DNA from: Bacillus safensis FO-36b
GTDB lineage: Bacteria; Bacillota; Bacilli; Bacillales; Bacillaceae
Length of the DNA: 64,000 nucleotides
NCBI RefSeq assembly: GCF_000691165.1
Contig: NZ_ASJD01000004.1
Span: 242,434-306,433 of the forward strand
Direction of reading: 5' to 3'
In this document: positions 1 to 10,658 of the stretch, one piece after another
How the letters are laid out: each line of letters begins with the position of its first letter
Numbering within the stretch: the stretch's first letter is position 1
The notes under the pieces: generated by a model
The model's input: only the letters and a program-made list of their open reading frames with translations
Told to the model about the DNA's origin: nothing
Database searches by the model: none
Position numbers and translations under genes: made by a program

Positions 1-1
1 T

Positions 2-1180
2 CATCCGAAAGGTTCACCTGAAACATTGCGTGACCCGCGCGGCTTTGCTGTCAAATTTTATACAGAAGAAGGCAACTATGATCTCGTTGGTAACAACTTG
101 CCGATCTTCTTTATTCGTGATGCATTGAAATTCCCTGATATGGTTCACTCTCTCAAGCCAGATCCTGTAACCAATATTCAAGATCCTGACCGTTATTGGG
201 ATTTTATGACCTTAACGCCTGAATCCACTCATATGCTCACATGGCTTTTCTCTGACGAAGGAATCCCTGCAAACTATGCTGAAATGCGCGGTTCTGGTGT
301 GCATACATTTAGATGGGTGAATAAATACGGCGAAGCAAAATATGTAAAATATCACTGGAGACCTTCTGAAGGTATTCGCAACTTATCTATGGAAGAAGCA
401 GCGGAAATTCAAGCAAACGATTTCCAGCATGCGACAAGAGATTTATATGACCGCATTGAAAAAGGCAACTTCCCAGCATGGGACTTATATGTTCAGCTTA
501 TGCCGCTTAGCGATTATGATGAACTTGATTATGATCCATGTGACCCAACAAAAACGTGGAGCGAGGAAGATTACCCGCTTCAAAAAGTAGGACGCATGAC
601 ACTCAACCGCAATCCTGATAACTTCTTTGCTGAAACAGAACAGTCTGCTTTCACGCCAAGTGCATTTGTTCCAGGAATTGAGGCATCTGAAGATAAACTG
701 CTTCAAGGCCGTCTGTTCTCATATCCTGATACGCAGCGCCACCGACTTGGTGCGAACTACATGCGCATTCCGGTTAACTGCCCTTATGCACCTGTACACA
801 ATAACCAGCAGGATGGCTTTATGACAACGACTCGTCCAAGCGGTCATATTAACTATGAACCAAACCGCTATGCCGATCAGCCAAAAGAAAACCCTCACTA
901 CAAAGAAAGTGAGCCAGTTCTTCACGGTGACCGTATGGTGAGACAAAAAATTGAAAAACCGAACGATTTCAAACAAGCTGGAGAAAAATATCGAAGCTAC
1001 TCTGAAGAAGAGAAACAAGCATTGATTAAAAACCTCACAGCTGATTTGAAAGATGTGAATGACCAAACAAAATTACTTGCAATCTGCAACTTCTATCGTG
1101 CCGATGAAGATTACGGCCAGCGATTAGCAGATTCACTTGGTGTGGATATTCGCGCTTATCTTCAAGGTAGCATGAAGTAA
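2..1180 (+). CDS. Catalase, monofunctional haem type (5' end cut off by window edge)
   Basis: The reading frame is already open at base 2 and begins inside the conserved catalase core (KGSPETLRDPRGFAVKFY), so roughly the first 90-100 residues lie outside the window. The product breaks down hydrogen peroxide to water and oxygen in the cytoplasm. Visible family marks are the DPRGFAVKFYT segment, the haem-side VGNNLPIFFIRD segment and the proximal ligand region RLFSYPDTQRHRLG, whose Tyr binds haem iron. The length and the compact C-terminus fit a small-subunit clade 3 enzyme such as KatA. B. pumilus strains are known to carry several catalases (KatX1, KatX2, KatA); which one this is cannot be settled here. 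A terminator follows directly. In B. subtilis no catalase lies at this point beside yhdB, so the gene is a positional difference. Confidence 0.95.
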   Translation, partial: HPKGSPETLRDPRGFAVKFYTEEGNYDLVGNNLPIFFIRDALKFPDMVHSLKPDPVTNIQDPDRYWDFMTLTPESTHMLTWLFSDEGIPANYAEMRGSGVHTFRWVNKYGEAKYVKYHWRPSEGIRNLSMEEAAEIQANDFQHATRDLYDRIEKGNFPAWDLYVQLMPLSDYDELDYDPCDPTKTWSEEDYPLQKVGRMTLNRNPDNFFAETEQSAFTPSAFVPGIEASEDKLLQGRLFSYPDTQRHRLGANYMRIPVNCPYAPVHNNQQDGFMTTTRPSGHINYEPNRYADQPKENPHYKESEPVLHGDRMVRQKIEKPNDFKQAGEKYRSYSEEEKQALIKNLTADLKDVNDQTKLLAICNFYRADEDYGQRLADSLGVDIRAYLQGSMK

Positions 1181-1203
1181 TTCCATTTCGAAAAAAATTG
1201 TTG

Positions 1204-1249
1204 GACAAAGGGCTGAAATGATCTTTATTTTAGCCCTTTGTCTTTTTTG
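1204..1249 (+). terminator. Intrinsic terminator of the catalase gene, copy 1 of a repeated hairpin
   Basis: GACAAAGGGCT at 1204-1214 pairs with AGCCCTTTGTC at 1233-1242 and is followed by a T run. Nearly the same hairpin, including loop bases, recurs at 6271-6306, and a shorter relative lies at 2057-2094. Confidence 0.85.
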
Positions 1250-1290
1250 ACTGAACGCCTCGAGCACCCTTTACAAAAAAAGGTGCTTCT

Positions 1291-1674
1291 TTATAGTCGA
1301 AACACGTTAATACTAATCAAATGACCAGTCACCGGATGAAAATAAATTTCTGCATGTGCGGCAAAGCGAGTTGATCCTTCCTTTACAGTGACGCGAAACA
1401 CATCTTTTGTCTGCTCATCATTCACTTCTGTCCGGCCAATGTAATGATAATCATTTAAAGCGGCACCTTTATATTCATCTTTAAACGCTGTGTACGCAAG
1501 TCTTTCCCAATTTTCAAACGGCAGCACCGCTGCTTTTGATGCAGGATGAATCATCAAACTGCCAAGCAAAACGATTCCTGCTGCAATAAGCATCCACCAT
1601 TTCGGCTGCATGATATCATTGAACTCACTTTCATATATGTTTTGTTTAGGTTTAGCAAGCCTGTCCTTTTTCAT
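1291..1674 (-). CDS. Small membrane-anchored protein, DUF3889-like
   Basis: 127 residues. Residues about 24-42 ([17 protein letters not shown] region) form one hydrophobic segment, either an uncleaved signal anchor or a signal peptide, followed by a soluble domain of about 80 residues. The pattern [15 protein letters not shown] ... [10 protein letters not shown] ... FRVTVKEG ... [10 protein letters not shown] resembles the DUF3889 (YqzG type) family of secreted Bacillus proteins of unknown function. I saw no convincing Shine-Dalgarno sequence before this ATG. An internal ATG at residue 22 (MQPKWW), just before the hydrophobic stretch, is an alternative start. It lies between two plus-strand genes and stands alone. 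No activity is proposed. Confidence 0.6.
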   Translation of the reverse strand: MKKDRLAKPKQNIYESEFNDIMQPKWWMLIAAGIVLLGSLMIHPASKAAVLPFENWERLAYTAFKDEYKGAALNDYHYIGRTEVNDEQTKDVFRVTVKEGSTRFAAHAEIYFHPVTGHLISINVFRL

Positions 1675-1802
1675 ACATGAAGCAATTATTCAGCCTATAA
1701 TTCCCGGTACACGATTGATGCGGACACCAACTTTTCCCCTGAAAAAGTCGATATGATCCGAGCAAACTAATGAAGACTTCTCAAGGGAAAGGAGAAGGTT
1801 TA

Positions 1803-2051
1803 ATGAATGTGGCGGATTATGATAAAGCACTTTATTATACGCATCGCTCGCAATGGGATAATTTACTTATTCTTATGGTACGTACGCAAGATGATTTGCT
1901 CTCGAAACGTATTGAGCATTTCTTACATGCGTATCAATTTAACCGGAACGATGCAGATGTTGAAAAATGTTTATATGGGCTCCTGCAGTACATTGATCAT
2001 GCTTCAGAGGCTGCTGCTTCTGAAGTTTATTCACAACCGATGTACACATAA
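1803..2051 (+). CDS. yhdB: YhdB-like conserved small protein
   Basis: 82 residues, soluble, no signal or membrane segment. The sequence (MNVADYDKALYYTHRSQWDN ... LLQYIDHASEA) matches what I remember of B. subtilis YhdB, a family of unknown function found in Bacillus. An in-frame ATG lies 33 bases upstream, but the start at 1803 is chosen because AAAGGAGA lies a normal distance before it. In B. subtilis yhdB follows yhcY, yhcZ and yhdA. Here yhdA (azobenzene reductase) is absent and yhdB is on the opposite strand to yhcYZ. A terminator follows. Confidence 0.75.
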   Translation: MNVADYDKALYYTHRSQWDNLLILMVRTQDDLLSKRIEHFLHAYQFNRNDADVEKCLYGLLQYIDHASEAAASEVYSQPMYT

Positions 2052-2056
2052 AGAAA

Positions 2057-2094
2057 AAGGGCTAAAATGAATTTTTTTTAGCCCTTCCCTTTTA
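2057..2094 (+). terminator. Terminator after yhdB, copy 2 (divergent) of the repeated hairpin
   Basis: AAGGGCTAAAA at 2057-2067 pairs with TTTTAGCCCTT at 2076-2086. The arm and the following AAATGA resemble the hairpins at 1204 and 6271. Confidence 0.75.
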
Positions 2095-2101
2095 TATACA
2101 A

Positions 2102-2218
2102 TTAGCAGTGCGCTGTAATGGGAAGCGTTAGAGATAATGTATGGATCGCAAGCTTATTCAAGTTCTCTTTTAATTTGTCATCATGACGAAAATCACTTAC
2201 TAATTCATATGCCTCCAC
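2102..2218 (-). CDS. Short hypothetical protein (38 aa)
   Basis: The frame runs open from 2299, but its first part overlaps the yhcZ terminator at 2282-2317, so a later start is more likely. The GTG at 2218 has AGGAGGGG seven bases upstream and gives 38 residues beginning MEAYELVSDFRHDD. An ATG at 2263 with AAAGGAGG only two bases before it would give 53 residues. The peptide has an acidic/basic N-terminal part and a C-terminal stretch rich in Leu and Thr (LAIHTLSLTLPI) ending in Cys. I do not recognise it, and it could be non-coding. Confidence 0.4.
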   Translation of the reverse strand: MEAYELVSDFRHDDKLKENLNKLAIHTLSLTLPITAHC

Positions 2219-2281
2219 TAGATCCCCTCCTATTTTACATTCACCTGTGATTGACCGGTTCATCACCTCCTTTAAAATAAA

Positions 2282-2317
2282 AAAAGACTTGATGAGCATA
2301 CACTCATCAAGTCTTTT
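2282..2317 (-). terminator. Terminator of the yhcY-yhcZ operon
   Basis: Perfect 15-base arms (AAAAGACTTGATGAG at 2282-2296 and its complement at 2303-2317) with a six-base loop. On the minus strand it is followed by a T-rich run. Confidence 0.85.
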
Positions 2318-2425
2318 ATGGTTTTTCTATTAGAAATTAGACTGTTCATGCTTCTCTTTTTTATTCAATTCATTGAATTGAATGAGCGCTTAAACGTTTT
2401 AGCATGACGCCTAGATCTCCTTCTG

Positions 2426-3076
2426 TCATAGCAGCTCTTTCAGCTGATTTTTTTGATAATCCACTGCATACAGAGCCGCTTGGGTTCGATCTGCCAGCTC
2501 TAATTTTGATAATACATGAGATACGTGCGTTTTGACAGTTTTTTCAGAAATAAACAGCGATGAGGCAATTTCTTTGTTGCTTTTGCCTTTTGCAATCTCA
2601 AATAAGACATCTCGCTCTCTATTGGTGAGCTCTTTCATCAATGCCCATTTCTGCTCTTTTGGCTCTGTCAGATGCTGCACGAGAAAGGTCGTGATATGAC
2701 CATCTAACTGGTAGGTGCCATTTTGAACTTCAATCATGGTCGAAAGCAGCTTTTCTGGTGCTACATCCTTTAATTGATAGGCTTTCGCCCCTGCTTGAAT
2801 GGCGGGAATGACATAATCTTTATCCGCATAGCTTGTCAGGATCACAATGCGGGAGTCCGGCATTTCCAGCGTCATTTGTTTCGTTGCCTCAATGCCATTC
2901 ATTACAGGCATAGACAAATCCATTAAGACAATGTCAGGCCGGGTTTCTCTGACAACCTCTAATGCCTCTTGCCCATTGGACGCCTCACCAACGATGTCCA
3001 CATCAGACTGTGTCTGCAAGAAAAACACAAGCCCTTTTCTCACAATATGATGATCATCTGCAATGACAACTCTCAT
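2426..3076 (-). CDS. yhcZ: Response regulator YhcZ, NarL/LuxR family
   Basis: 216 residues. The N-terminal receiver domain (about 1-120) has the acidic pair DD at 7-8, the phospho-acceptor Asp53 in VLMDLSMP, and Lys102 in the QLKD motif. The C-terminal 65 residues are a LuxR-type helix-turn-helix (LTNRERDVLFEIAKGKSNKEIA then SEKTVKTHVSHVLSKL). It is therefore a DNA-binding partner of the sensor kinase encoded just upstream, whose stop overlaps this start by four bases (ATGA). Sequence and position match B. subtilis YhcZ. The target genes are not established. A strong terminator follows. Confidence 0.9.
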   Translation of the reverse strand: MRVVIADDHHIVRKGLVFFLQTQSDVDIVGEASNGQEALEVVRETRPDIVLMDLSMPVMNGIEATKQMTLEMPDSRIVILTSYADKDYVIPAIQAGAKAYQLKDVAPEKLLSTMIEVQNGTYQLDGHITTFLVQHLTEPKEQKWALMKELTNRERDVLFEIAKGKSNKEIASSLFISEKTVKTHVSHVLSKLELADRTQAALYAVDYQKNQLKELL

Positions 3077-4218
3077 GACGATCCCTTCCTTTCTTGTGAA
3101 AATGGCACTTTTACATGAATCGTAGTTCCTTTACCTAACTCTGAATGGATACAAAATGTACCACCTGCTCTTCGGATGCGGTCAGACATCCCTTTCAGCC
3201 CAAGTGAAGGAAGGCTCATCTGCTCGTCATATTGAAAACCTTTTCCGTGGTCAATGATTTTCATCTCCAACGTGTCTTTTGATTGCTCAAGCTTGACCTC
3301 GACTTCTTCTACTTCCGCATGTTTTTGACAGTTATTGAGCGCTTCTTGACATACCCGAAACAAAGTTTCATTGTGAGAATGGTCCATTTCTATACAGCCT
3401 GATAAAGATAAAGTGCAGCGTAATCCTAAAAGCTGTGCATACTCTTCAATTGCTGTCGTAAACCCTTTTTCAAGGCCTCTGGGTCTCAGCTGCCAAATGA
3501 GTGACCGCATTTCAATCAGAGCATCTTGTGACAAATGCTGAATAAAATCAATCATTTCCCCTAGATGTTGATCGCTTGTCATTTGCCGTGCAGCCTTAGC
3601 AGTCAGACTCACAGAGAACAGCATTTGGTTGACAGAATCATGCAAGTCCTGTGCGAGCCGGTTTCTTTCTTCCAGAAGTGCGTGCTGCTGTTCATTTTGC
3701 ACAAGCTTCATCCGCTGAATGGCGGTGCCAATTTGAAGTGCAATGCTTTCAAGCAAATTCAGCTCCTCTTGCGTAAATGTGACTTTTCCTTTTGCCGCCA
3801 CATTTAATAAGCCGAACGTACGCTTACACGCTTTTAGCGGTACAGTCGCATGATGAGTAATTCCTTCTGTATCCCCAAACTTTTCTTCAATTGCCGTTTC
3901 AATCCGTTTGCAGTTAATAATATTGGTGGCTGATTGCAGCGAGCCTTTTGTGTATCGGTTGATGCAATAACAATCATTTTGACACATGAGCTGCTTTTGA
4001 TGCTTTGCAAGTGCTTCAGGTAAGGAAACCTCTGCCATCAGTTCATATGACCCGTCTTTTTCTATAAAATAAATCCATGCTGAATGAAAGCCTGTGACAT
4101 CCATCAGCATATGGAGCACTTCATGGAGCGTTTCTTTCATTTCCATGCCTTCATTTAGCTTTTCAGCAATTTCTTTTAACGTTTTTAATGTTTCAACCTT
4201 CTCTTGGTATTCTCCCAT
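3073..4218 (-). CDS. yhcY: Sensor histidine kinase YhcY (GAF, HisKA_3, HATPase)
   Basis: 381 residues from the ATG at 4218, chosen because GGGGGTAAAC precedes it at a good distance; an upstream in-frame ATG at 4236 has only a weak site. There is no transmembrane segment, so it is a cytoplasmic sensor. A GAF domain spans about 20-170. The dimerisation/phosphotransfer helix carries His193 in LAQDLHDSVNQ, and the ATPase domain contains NCQKHAEVEEV and DHGKGF. The GAF domain has a cysteine cluster, C-x3-C-x-C at 79-85 plus Cys103 and Cys131, which could bind a metal or respond to redox state (inference). It overlaps yhcZ by four bases. Confidence 0.88.
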   Translation of the reverse strand: MGEYQEKVETLKTLKEIAEKLNEGMEMKETLHEVLHMLMDVTGFHSAWIYFIEKDGSYELMAEVSLPEALAKHQKQLMCQNDCYCINRYTKGSLQSATNIINCKRIETAIEEKFGDTEGITHHATVPLKACKRTFGLLNVAAKGKVTFTQEELNLLESIALQIGTAIQRMKLVQNEQQHALLEERNRLAQDLHDSVNQMLFSVSLTAKAARQMTSDQHLGEMIDFIQHLSQDALIEMRSLIWQLRPRGLEKGFTTAIEEYAQLLGLRCTLSLSGCIEMDHSHNETLFRVCQEALNNCQKHAEVEEVEVKLEQSKDTLEMKIIDHGKGFQYDEQMSLPSLGLKGMSDRIRRAGGTFCIHSELGKGTTIHVKVPFSQERKGSS

Positions 4219-4263
4219 ACTGTTTACCCCCGGCATTTGCAGCCTTCACTTATCATTACGCTC

Positions 4264-4269
4264 ATTATA
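4264..4269 (-). promoter_or_regulatory. Extended -10 promoter of yhcYZ
   Basis: TGGTATAAT on the minus strand (TATAAT with an upstream TG) lies about 45 bases before the yhcY start. No good -35 is visible, as is usual for extended -10 promoters. Confidence 0.55.
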
Positions 4270-4333
4270 CCATGAGCCCCCTCGTCGCTCTTTCTCCAAA
4301 AGAATGATTTCTTCTCATCCTTTTGGCTGAGAA

Positions 4334-4365
4334 AAGGCCATCATGCATTCATACACGATGGCCTT
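4334..4365 (-). terminator. Terminator after pgcA
   Basis: AAGGCCATC at 4334-4342 pairs with GATGGCCTT at 4357-4365, followed by TTTTCT on the minus strand. Confidence 0.75.
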
Positions 4366-4373
4366 GTCTTTCG

Positions 4374-6119
4374 TTATTTCGCTGTTTCTTCCACAATATC
4401 ATAAACGACTTTCATCACTTCTTCTGACAAATGCTTTAGCTTTTCTTCACTATCTGTTAAAGACGTGCCTTTGACTGCAATATAAAATTTCACTTTAGGC
4501 TCAGTGCCGGAAGGTCTTAAGCAGAACCACGAACCATCCTCAAGGAAATATTTCAGCACATTTGATGCTGGCAGGTGAATGGTTTCCTCTTTCTTTTCAG
4601 CCACAAGTTGTCTTTGACTTGATTGATAATCCTCAATCACTGTGATGCGCTGCCCTGCGATGGCAGCTGGCGGATTTGTTCTAAAGGTATGAAGGATCGC
4701 TGAAATCTGCTCTGCTCCTTCTTTTCCTTTTAAGGTTAACGACTTTAATCCTTCCCGGTAAAATCCAAATTGCTTAAAAATATCGACAAGCGCATCGTAC
4801 AAGGACTTGCCCTGCTTTTTATAGAAAGCAGCAACTTCAACGGCTAAAAGTGCCGCTTGCACCGCATCTTTATCTCGGGCAAAGTCACCGATTAAATAGC
4901 CATAGCTCTCTTCATAACCGAATTGAAACGTGTATTCTCCGCTCTTTTCAAACTGCTTAATTTTTTCTCCAATAAATTTAAAGCCTGTGAGGGTGTCTAT
5001 CGTGTCGGCACCAAAAGCTGATGCTACAGCGCGCCCAAGCTCACTTGTGACAATGGTTTTCATCACAACGGGACGAGGCGGCAATTGACCCAGCTTTTGT
5101 TTTTCAGACAATAAATAATGAAGCAGCAGGGCGCCTGTCTGGTTGCCTGTTAAGACAGTAAATTCTCCTTCGTGATCTCTGACCGCAATGCCTAACCTGT
5201 CAGCGTCTGGGTCTGTGGCAATGAGAATATCTGCATTTTGTTTTTCACCAAGCTTGATGGCGTACTCAAATGCTGCATGCTCCTCTGGATTCGGCGAGGT
5301 CACTGTTGAGAATTGTGGATCTGGTTTTTCCTGCTCAGGCACAACAGTGACATGCTGATATCCAAGAGCCTGCAGCCCGTTTCTGACAGGGTGATTGGCT
5401 GTCCCATGAAGCGGAGTAAACACGACTTTGACATCGACCTCATGTGCCAGCTCAGGGTGCACACTAATAGTTTTTAATTTTTCAATATAAGCATGGTCGA
5501 TTTCTTCTCCGATTATTTTGATCAGCCCTTGCTGTTTCAACGTTTCTTCAGAATCAACTGAAATCGACAGTTCATTTTCAATTGCATCTACTTCTTGAAT
5601 GACTTGATCTGCTTCAAATGGAGGCAGCTGCCCGCCATCTTCACCATACACTTTATAGCCATTATATTCTGGTGGATTATGACTTGCTGTCACGACGATT
5701 CCAGCAAATGCATGCAGCTCACGAACCGCAAAGGAGAGCTCTGGTGTCGGACGCAATTCATTAAATACGTACGTTTGAATGCCCTGTGAAGCAAGTGTTC
5801 TGGCTGCTTCCATTGCAAATTCAGGCGATTTATGGCGTGAATCATATGCAATGGCGACGCCTCTTCTTTTTGCATCCTCTCCATGTTTCGCAATATACGC
5901 AGCAAGACCTGCTGATGCTTTACGAACAGTGTACACATTCATTCGGTTCGTGCCTGCACCAATCTCACCGCGCATTCCTCCAGTGCCGAACTCAAGGTTT
6001 TTGTAGAAACAGTCTTCAAGGGCCTGGTGGTCATCTTGATGCGTCTCCAGCCATTCCTTTAGTTCAGTATCCAGGTGCTTCTCATTGATCCATCGCTCAT
6101 AATTCGTCTTCCAACTCAT
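4374..6119 (-). CDS. pgcA: Alpha-phosphoglucomutase PgcA
   Basis: 581 residues, the size of B. subtilis PgcA (YhxB). It interconverts glucose 6-phosphate and glucose 1-phosphate, supplying UDP-glucose for glucolipid anchors and teichoic acid glycosylation. All four signature loops are present: the phosphoserine loop TASHNP (Ser146), the magnesium loop DPDADR (303-308), the sugar-binding YEES motif near 408, and the phosphate-binding RPSGTEPK near the C-terminus. It is a cytoplasmic enzyme. It sits between glpD and yhcY, as in B. subtilis, with its own terminator, and glpD has another, so it is probably transcribed separately. Confidence 0.95.
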   Translation of the reverse strand: MSWKTNYERWINEKHLDTELKEWLETHQDDHQALEDCFYKNLEFGTGGMRGEIGAGTNRMNVYTVRKASAGLAAYIAKHGEDAKRRGVAIAYDSRHKSPEFAMEAARTLASQGIQTYVFNELRPTPELSFAVRELHAFAGIVVTASHNPPEYNGYKVYGEDGGQLPPFEADQVIQEVDAIENELSISVDSEETLKQQGLIKIIGEEIDHAYIEKLKTISVHPELAHEVDVKVVFTPLHGTANHPVRNGLQALGYQHVTVVPEQEKPDPQFSTVTSPNPEEHAAFEYAIKLGEKQNADILIATDPDADRLGIAVRDHEGEFTVLTGNQTGALLLHYLLSEKQKLGQLPPRPVVMKTIVTSELGRAVASAFGADTIDTLTGFKFIGEKIKQFEKSGEYTFQFGYEESYGYLIGDFARDKDAVQAALLAVEVAAFYKKQGKSLYDALVDIFKQFGFYREGLKSLTLKGKEGAEQISAILHTFRTNPPAAIAGQRITVIEDYQSSQRQLVAEKKEETIHLPASNVLKYFLEDGSWFCLRPSGTEPKVKFYIAVKGTSLTDSEEKLKHLSEEVMKVVYDIVEETAK

Positions 6120-6237
6120 GGTCGTCCTCCCCAGCTCTTATCATCAATAAAATAACATCTACTGTTATTTTATATGGAATCATCCTTTATGTCATGCTAT
6201 ATCATTAGCAGTTGGAAAAAATGCTGCACAAATAAAA

Positions 6238-6260
6238 AAAGCCGATACATGATCGGCTTT
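6238..6260 (-). terminator. Terminator after glpD
   Basis: AAAGCCGAT at 6238-6246 pairs with ATCGGCTTT at 6252-6260. The bases to its left read as a T run on the minus strand. Confidence 0.8.
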
Positions 6261-6270
6261 CAGTTTGTTC

Positions 6271-6306
6271 ACAAAGGGTTAAAATGATCTTGCTTTAGCC
6301 CTTTGT
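6271..6306 (+). repeat. Copy 3 of the repeated terminator-like hairpin, antisense to local genes
   Basis: ACAAAGGGTTAAA (6271-6283) pairs with TTTAGCCCTTTGT (6294-6306), including the AAATGATCT loop bases shared with the copy at 1204. Its T-rich side points rightward although both flanking genes read leftward. Confidence 0.65.
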
Positions 6307-6313
6307 CTTCTTT

Positions 6314-7975
6314 TTATTCAGCATCAAGCGGTACGACTGCTTCATGGAATAGTTGATCTAATTCTGTTTGATATTTCTGTTTTGCTGCTTCATCCCAGCC
6401 AAAACGTTCTGCCATATAATCGATGACTGGCTGTGCATATTTTTTTGCCCAATTGATATTAAATAATAGGCTTCCTGTTCTTCTTAAGAAGAAGTCAACA
6501 GGAGTAACGGCTAATTCTTCTTCAATCGCATAGACAAGCTCTGCCAGTACATACGCTGGAATATTTCGTTTGTCTGCTTCCCCTTGAAGCTGCTCGACAC
6601 GTTTGAAGAGACTGCTGACATTTGAGCCATATTTTTCAGCTAGTTTTTGTGCAATCGGTTCTGTTAAACCAACAGATGCACCTTCTGCTGTTTTCGCTTG
6701 AACAAAGGCTGCCATGTTTTTAGATCCGCCTACATGGCCGCCTGAGATTGGCATATGTTTTGTTTTACACGGTCCATAATCTTTGCCCGTTTCCTGTTTC
6801 AGTCCATCACGTACTAGATCGACAATATGCTCAGCCATTTTACGGTAGCCTGTTAATTTACCGCCAGCAATGGTGATTAAGCCTGAAGATGATGTCCACA
6901 CTTCATCTTTACGAGAAATTTCTGAAGGATCCTTGCCCTCTTCATGAATGAGCGGACGAAGACCGGCCCAATTGGATTCTACATCTTTTTCTGTAATATT
7001 GAGATCAGGGAACATGTACTGAATCGCTTGGATGACATAGTCACGATCGGCCTTTGTCATACGCGGGTGCTCCAGCTGTTTCTTGTACACTGTATCTGTT
7101 GTTCCAACGTACGTTTTGCCTTCTCTTGGAATGGCAAAGACCATACGTTTATCAGGTGTGTCAAAGTAAATCGCTTGTTTTAATGGAAAGACCGATTGGT
7201 CAAATACTAAGTGAATTCCTTTTGTATGCTGTAAATGTTTTCCTTCTTTTGAGTGGTCCTTGTCTCTCAGCTGATCTACCCATGGACCTGTCGCATTGAC
7301 GATCTTCTTCGCATACACATCGTAGGTTTTCTGTGTCATGACATCTTCAATGACAACACCAACCACTTTGCCTTTATCATAAATAAATTCTTTTACTTTC
7401 GCATAGTTGACCGCCTCCGCTCCAAATTTCACAGCCTCTTTCATGACTTCGATTGTGAGGCGTGCATCATCTGTACGGTATTCAACATAGTAGCCGCCGC
7501 CTTTTAAGCCGTCCTTTTTGACAAGCGGTTCTTTTTCAAGTGTTTCTTTTGCACTTAGCATGCTTCTGCGTTCGCTATGCTTTACGCCAGCTAAAAAGTC
7601 ATACACTCTAAGCCCAATAGAGGTTGAAAACTTACCAAATGTCCCGCCTTTATGCATCGGAAGAAGCATCCATTCTGGCGTTGTGACATGAGGACCATTT
7701 TCGTATACAATGGCACGCTCTTTACCGACCTCTGCGACCATTTTCACTTCAAATTGTTTTAAATAACGAAGTCCGCCGTGCACTAGTTTCGTTGAGCGGC
7801 TAGACGTACCTGCAGCGAAATCCTGCATTTCTGCAAGACCGACACGCATTCCGCGTGAAGCCGCGTCAAGTGCTGTACCAGCGCCTGTTATACCCCCACC
7901 AATGATAAACACATCATATGGTTTTTTTGTCATTTCCTGCAGCATTTGTTCTCTTTCTAAGCTAGAAAAAGTCAT
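6314..7975 (-). CDS. glpD: Glycerol-3-phosphate dehydrogenase GlpD (aerobic, FAD)
   Basis: 553 residues from the ATG at 7975, which has GGGAGG nine bases upstream. The frame stays open to 8155 but that extension covers the GlpP attenuator and is not coding. The enzyme oxidises glycerol 3-phosphate to dihydroxyacetone phosphate and feeds electrons to menaquinone at the inner face of the membrane. It has an N-terminal FAD dinucleotide fold ([19 protein letters not shown], about 24-42), the [17 protein letters not shown] segment typical of this family, and a C-terminal helical domain. B. subtilis GlpD is 555 residues. It is the last gene of the glp block, and expression should depend on GlpP antitermination in its leader. 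Confidence 0.95.
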   Translation of the reverse strand: MTFSSLEREQMLQEMTKKPYDVFIIGGGITGAGTALDAASRGMRVGLAEMQDFAAGTSSRSTKLVHGGLRYLKQFEVKMVAEVGKERAIVYENGPHVTTPEWMLLPMHKGGTFGKFSTSIGLRVYDFLAGVKHSERRSMLSAKETLEKEPLVKKDGLKGGGYYVEYRTDDARLTIEVMKEAVKFGAEAVNYAKVKEFIYDKGKVVGVVIEDVMTQKTYDVYAKKIVNATGPWVDQLRDKDHSKEGKHLQHTKGIHLVFDQSVFPLKQAIYFDTPDKRMVFAIPREGKTYVGTTDTVYKKQLEHPRMTKADRDYVIQAIQYMFPDLNITEKDVESNWAGLRPLIHEEGKDPSEISRKDEVWTSSSGLITIAGGKLTGYRKMAEHIVDLVRDGLKQETGKDYGPCKTKHMPISGGHVGGSKNMAAFVQAKTAEGASVGLTEPIAQKLAEKYGSNVSSLFKRVEQLQGEADKRNIPAYVLAELVYAIEEELAVTPVDFFLRRTGSLLFNINWAKKYAQPVIDYMAERFGWDEAAKQKYQTELDQLFHEAVVPLDAE

Positions 7976-8001
7976 CTCTTGTTCCTCCCATGTTGTACGG
8001 T

Positions 8002-8102
8002 AAAGAAAAAGAGACCGCAAACACCCAAAGCGTATTTCTACACTTCGGTGCCTGCGGTCTCTCCAGTTCTCCAACCGTTCTATTAACTTACTTTGAAGTA
8101 TA
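8002..8102 (-). promoter_or_regulatory. glpD leader: promoter and GlpP-controlled attenuator
   Basis: On the minus strand, GAGACCGCA...TGCGGTCTC (arms at 8011-8019 and 8053-8061) forms a terminator followed by TTTTTCTTT. Upstream lies TGGTATACT (8097-8102), an extended -10 box right after the glpK stop. The sequence just before the stem (GGAGAACTGGAGA) resembles the matching part of the glpF leader. In B. subtilis GlpP with glycerol 3-phosphate prevents termination here. Confidence 0.8.
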
Positions 8103-8115
8103 CCATACTTTTGGT

Positions 8116-9627
<1,512 letters not shown>

Positions 9628-10443
9628 TTACATACTTTCATTTACAGCATTTGTTTGATTTTTCGTAGAGACATAGAGTCCTAACAATACCACAACTAAA
9701 ATAACGCTTACAATCCAAAAGGCTGGAGTGATGTTCGCTTTAAAGGCTGCATTGTAGAAAACACCGCCAAATGCGCCGCCTAAAATTGGACCAACGACTG
9801 GCACCCAAGCATACTTCCAATTCGATGGGCCTTTACCTGGAATCGGCAGAATCGCATGTGCAATTCTCGGACCTAAATCACGTGCAGGATTGATTGCATA
9901 ACCAGTTGTTCCGCCTAAAGAAAGACCAATTGCCACAATTAAGAATCCAACAATCAGCGGATTGATTCCGTCTGCGAATTTATTTGCACCAATCGCTAAG
10001 ATTCCTAGAACCAATACAAATGTACCGATGACTTCACTAAGTACGTTTGCAAAAGTATGCGGAATCGCAGGACCAGTTGAGAATACACCCAGCTTTGCAC
10101 CTGGATCGTCTGTTGCTTTCCAGTGCGGTAAGTAATGTAAAAAGACAATAATAGCTCCTATTAATGCGCCAAGCATTTGACCGGCAATATACATTGGTAC
10201 GTCAGCCCAAGGAAAACTTCCTTCAAGCGCAAGCCCAATTGTTAGTGCTGGATTCAAATGCGCTCCGCTGATTCCACCTGTTGCATAAGCTGCTATGGCT
10301 ACTGCAAATCCCCATCCGAAAGCGATTACAATCCAGCCGGACTGATATGCGAGCGATTTCTTTAAATTGACTGCCGCACATACACCGCCTCCAAAAATAA
10401 TGAGAAGCATTGTACCTACGACTTCACCCCAAAATGGTGTCAT
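9628..10443 (-). CDS. glpF: Glycerol uptake facilitator GlpF
   Basis: 271 residues with six membrane helices and the two aquaporin half-helix motifs, NPA at 64-66 ([11 protein letters not shown]) and NPA at 185-187 ([11 protein letters not shown]). The Asp after the second NPAR is typical of glycerol-conducting rather than water-only channels. It allows facilitated diffusion of glycerol, which GlpK then traps as phosphate. B. subtilis GlpF is about the same length. It is the first gene of glpFK, downstream of a leader with a GlpP-type terminator and a promoter overlapped by a cre site. Confidence 0.95.
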   Translation of the reverse strand: MTPFWGEVVGTMLLIIFGGGVCAAVNLKKSLAYQSGWIVIAFGWGFAVAIAAYATGGISGAHLNPALTIGLALEGSFPWADVPMYIAGQMLGALIGAIIVFLHYLPHWKATDDPGAKLGVFSTGPAIPHTFANVLSEVIGTFVLVLGILAIGANKFADGINPLIVGFLIVAIGLSLGGTTGYAINPARDLGPRIAHAILPIPGKGPSNWKYAWVPVVGPILGGAFGGVFYNAAFKANITPAFWIVSVILVVVLLGLYVSTKNQTNAVNESM

Positions 10444-10506
10444 GAAAATTCCTCCTCTGGTTCAGTTGCCATCCCCTATGAATGTGTAAAAATAGATAAA
10501 GAAAAA

Positions 10507-10572
10507 AGATCCACAACAAACATACTTTACATCAGGGTCATTTGTCACCTAGTAAAGCGCTGTTGTGGATCT
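10507..10572 (-). promoter_or_regulatory. glpFK leader attenuator (GlpP target)
   Basis: AGATCCACAACA (10507-10518) and TGTTGTGGATCT (10561-10572) form a 12-base stem that is followed by TTTTTTC on the minus strand. The bases before it (GGAGAAACGGAGA) resemble the glpD leader, fitting shared recognition by GlpP. Confidence 0.8.
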
Positions 10573-10606
10573 CCGTTTCTCCATCACATGATATTAACTT
10601 AGTGCT

Positions 10607-10635
10607 ATAGTATCAGAGGATGAAAACGTTGTCAA
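10607..10635 (-). promoter_or_regulatory. glpFK sigma-A promoter with overlapping cre site
   Basis: Minus strand: TTGACA (10630-10635), 17 bases, TACTAT (10607-10612). The plus-strand sequence ATGAAAACGTTGTCA at 10620-10634 fits the CcpA cre consensus and covers the -35 box, so glucose repression by CcpA-HPr is expected. Confidence 0.8.
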
Positions 10636-10658
10636 TCAATTTTCACATTTTATCTTTT

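Noticed and set aside
719..1066. Minus-strand 115-aa frame opposite the catalase gene
   Set aside because: It is a shadow of a strongly conserved catalase reading frame; its residues look random and no SD is seen.
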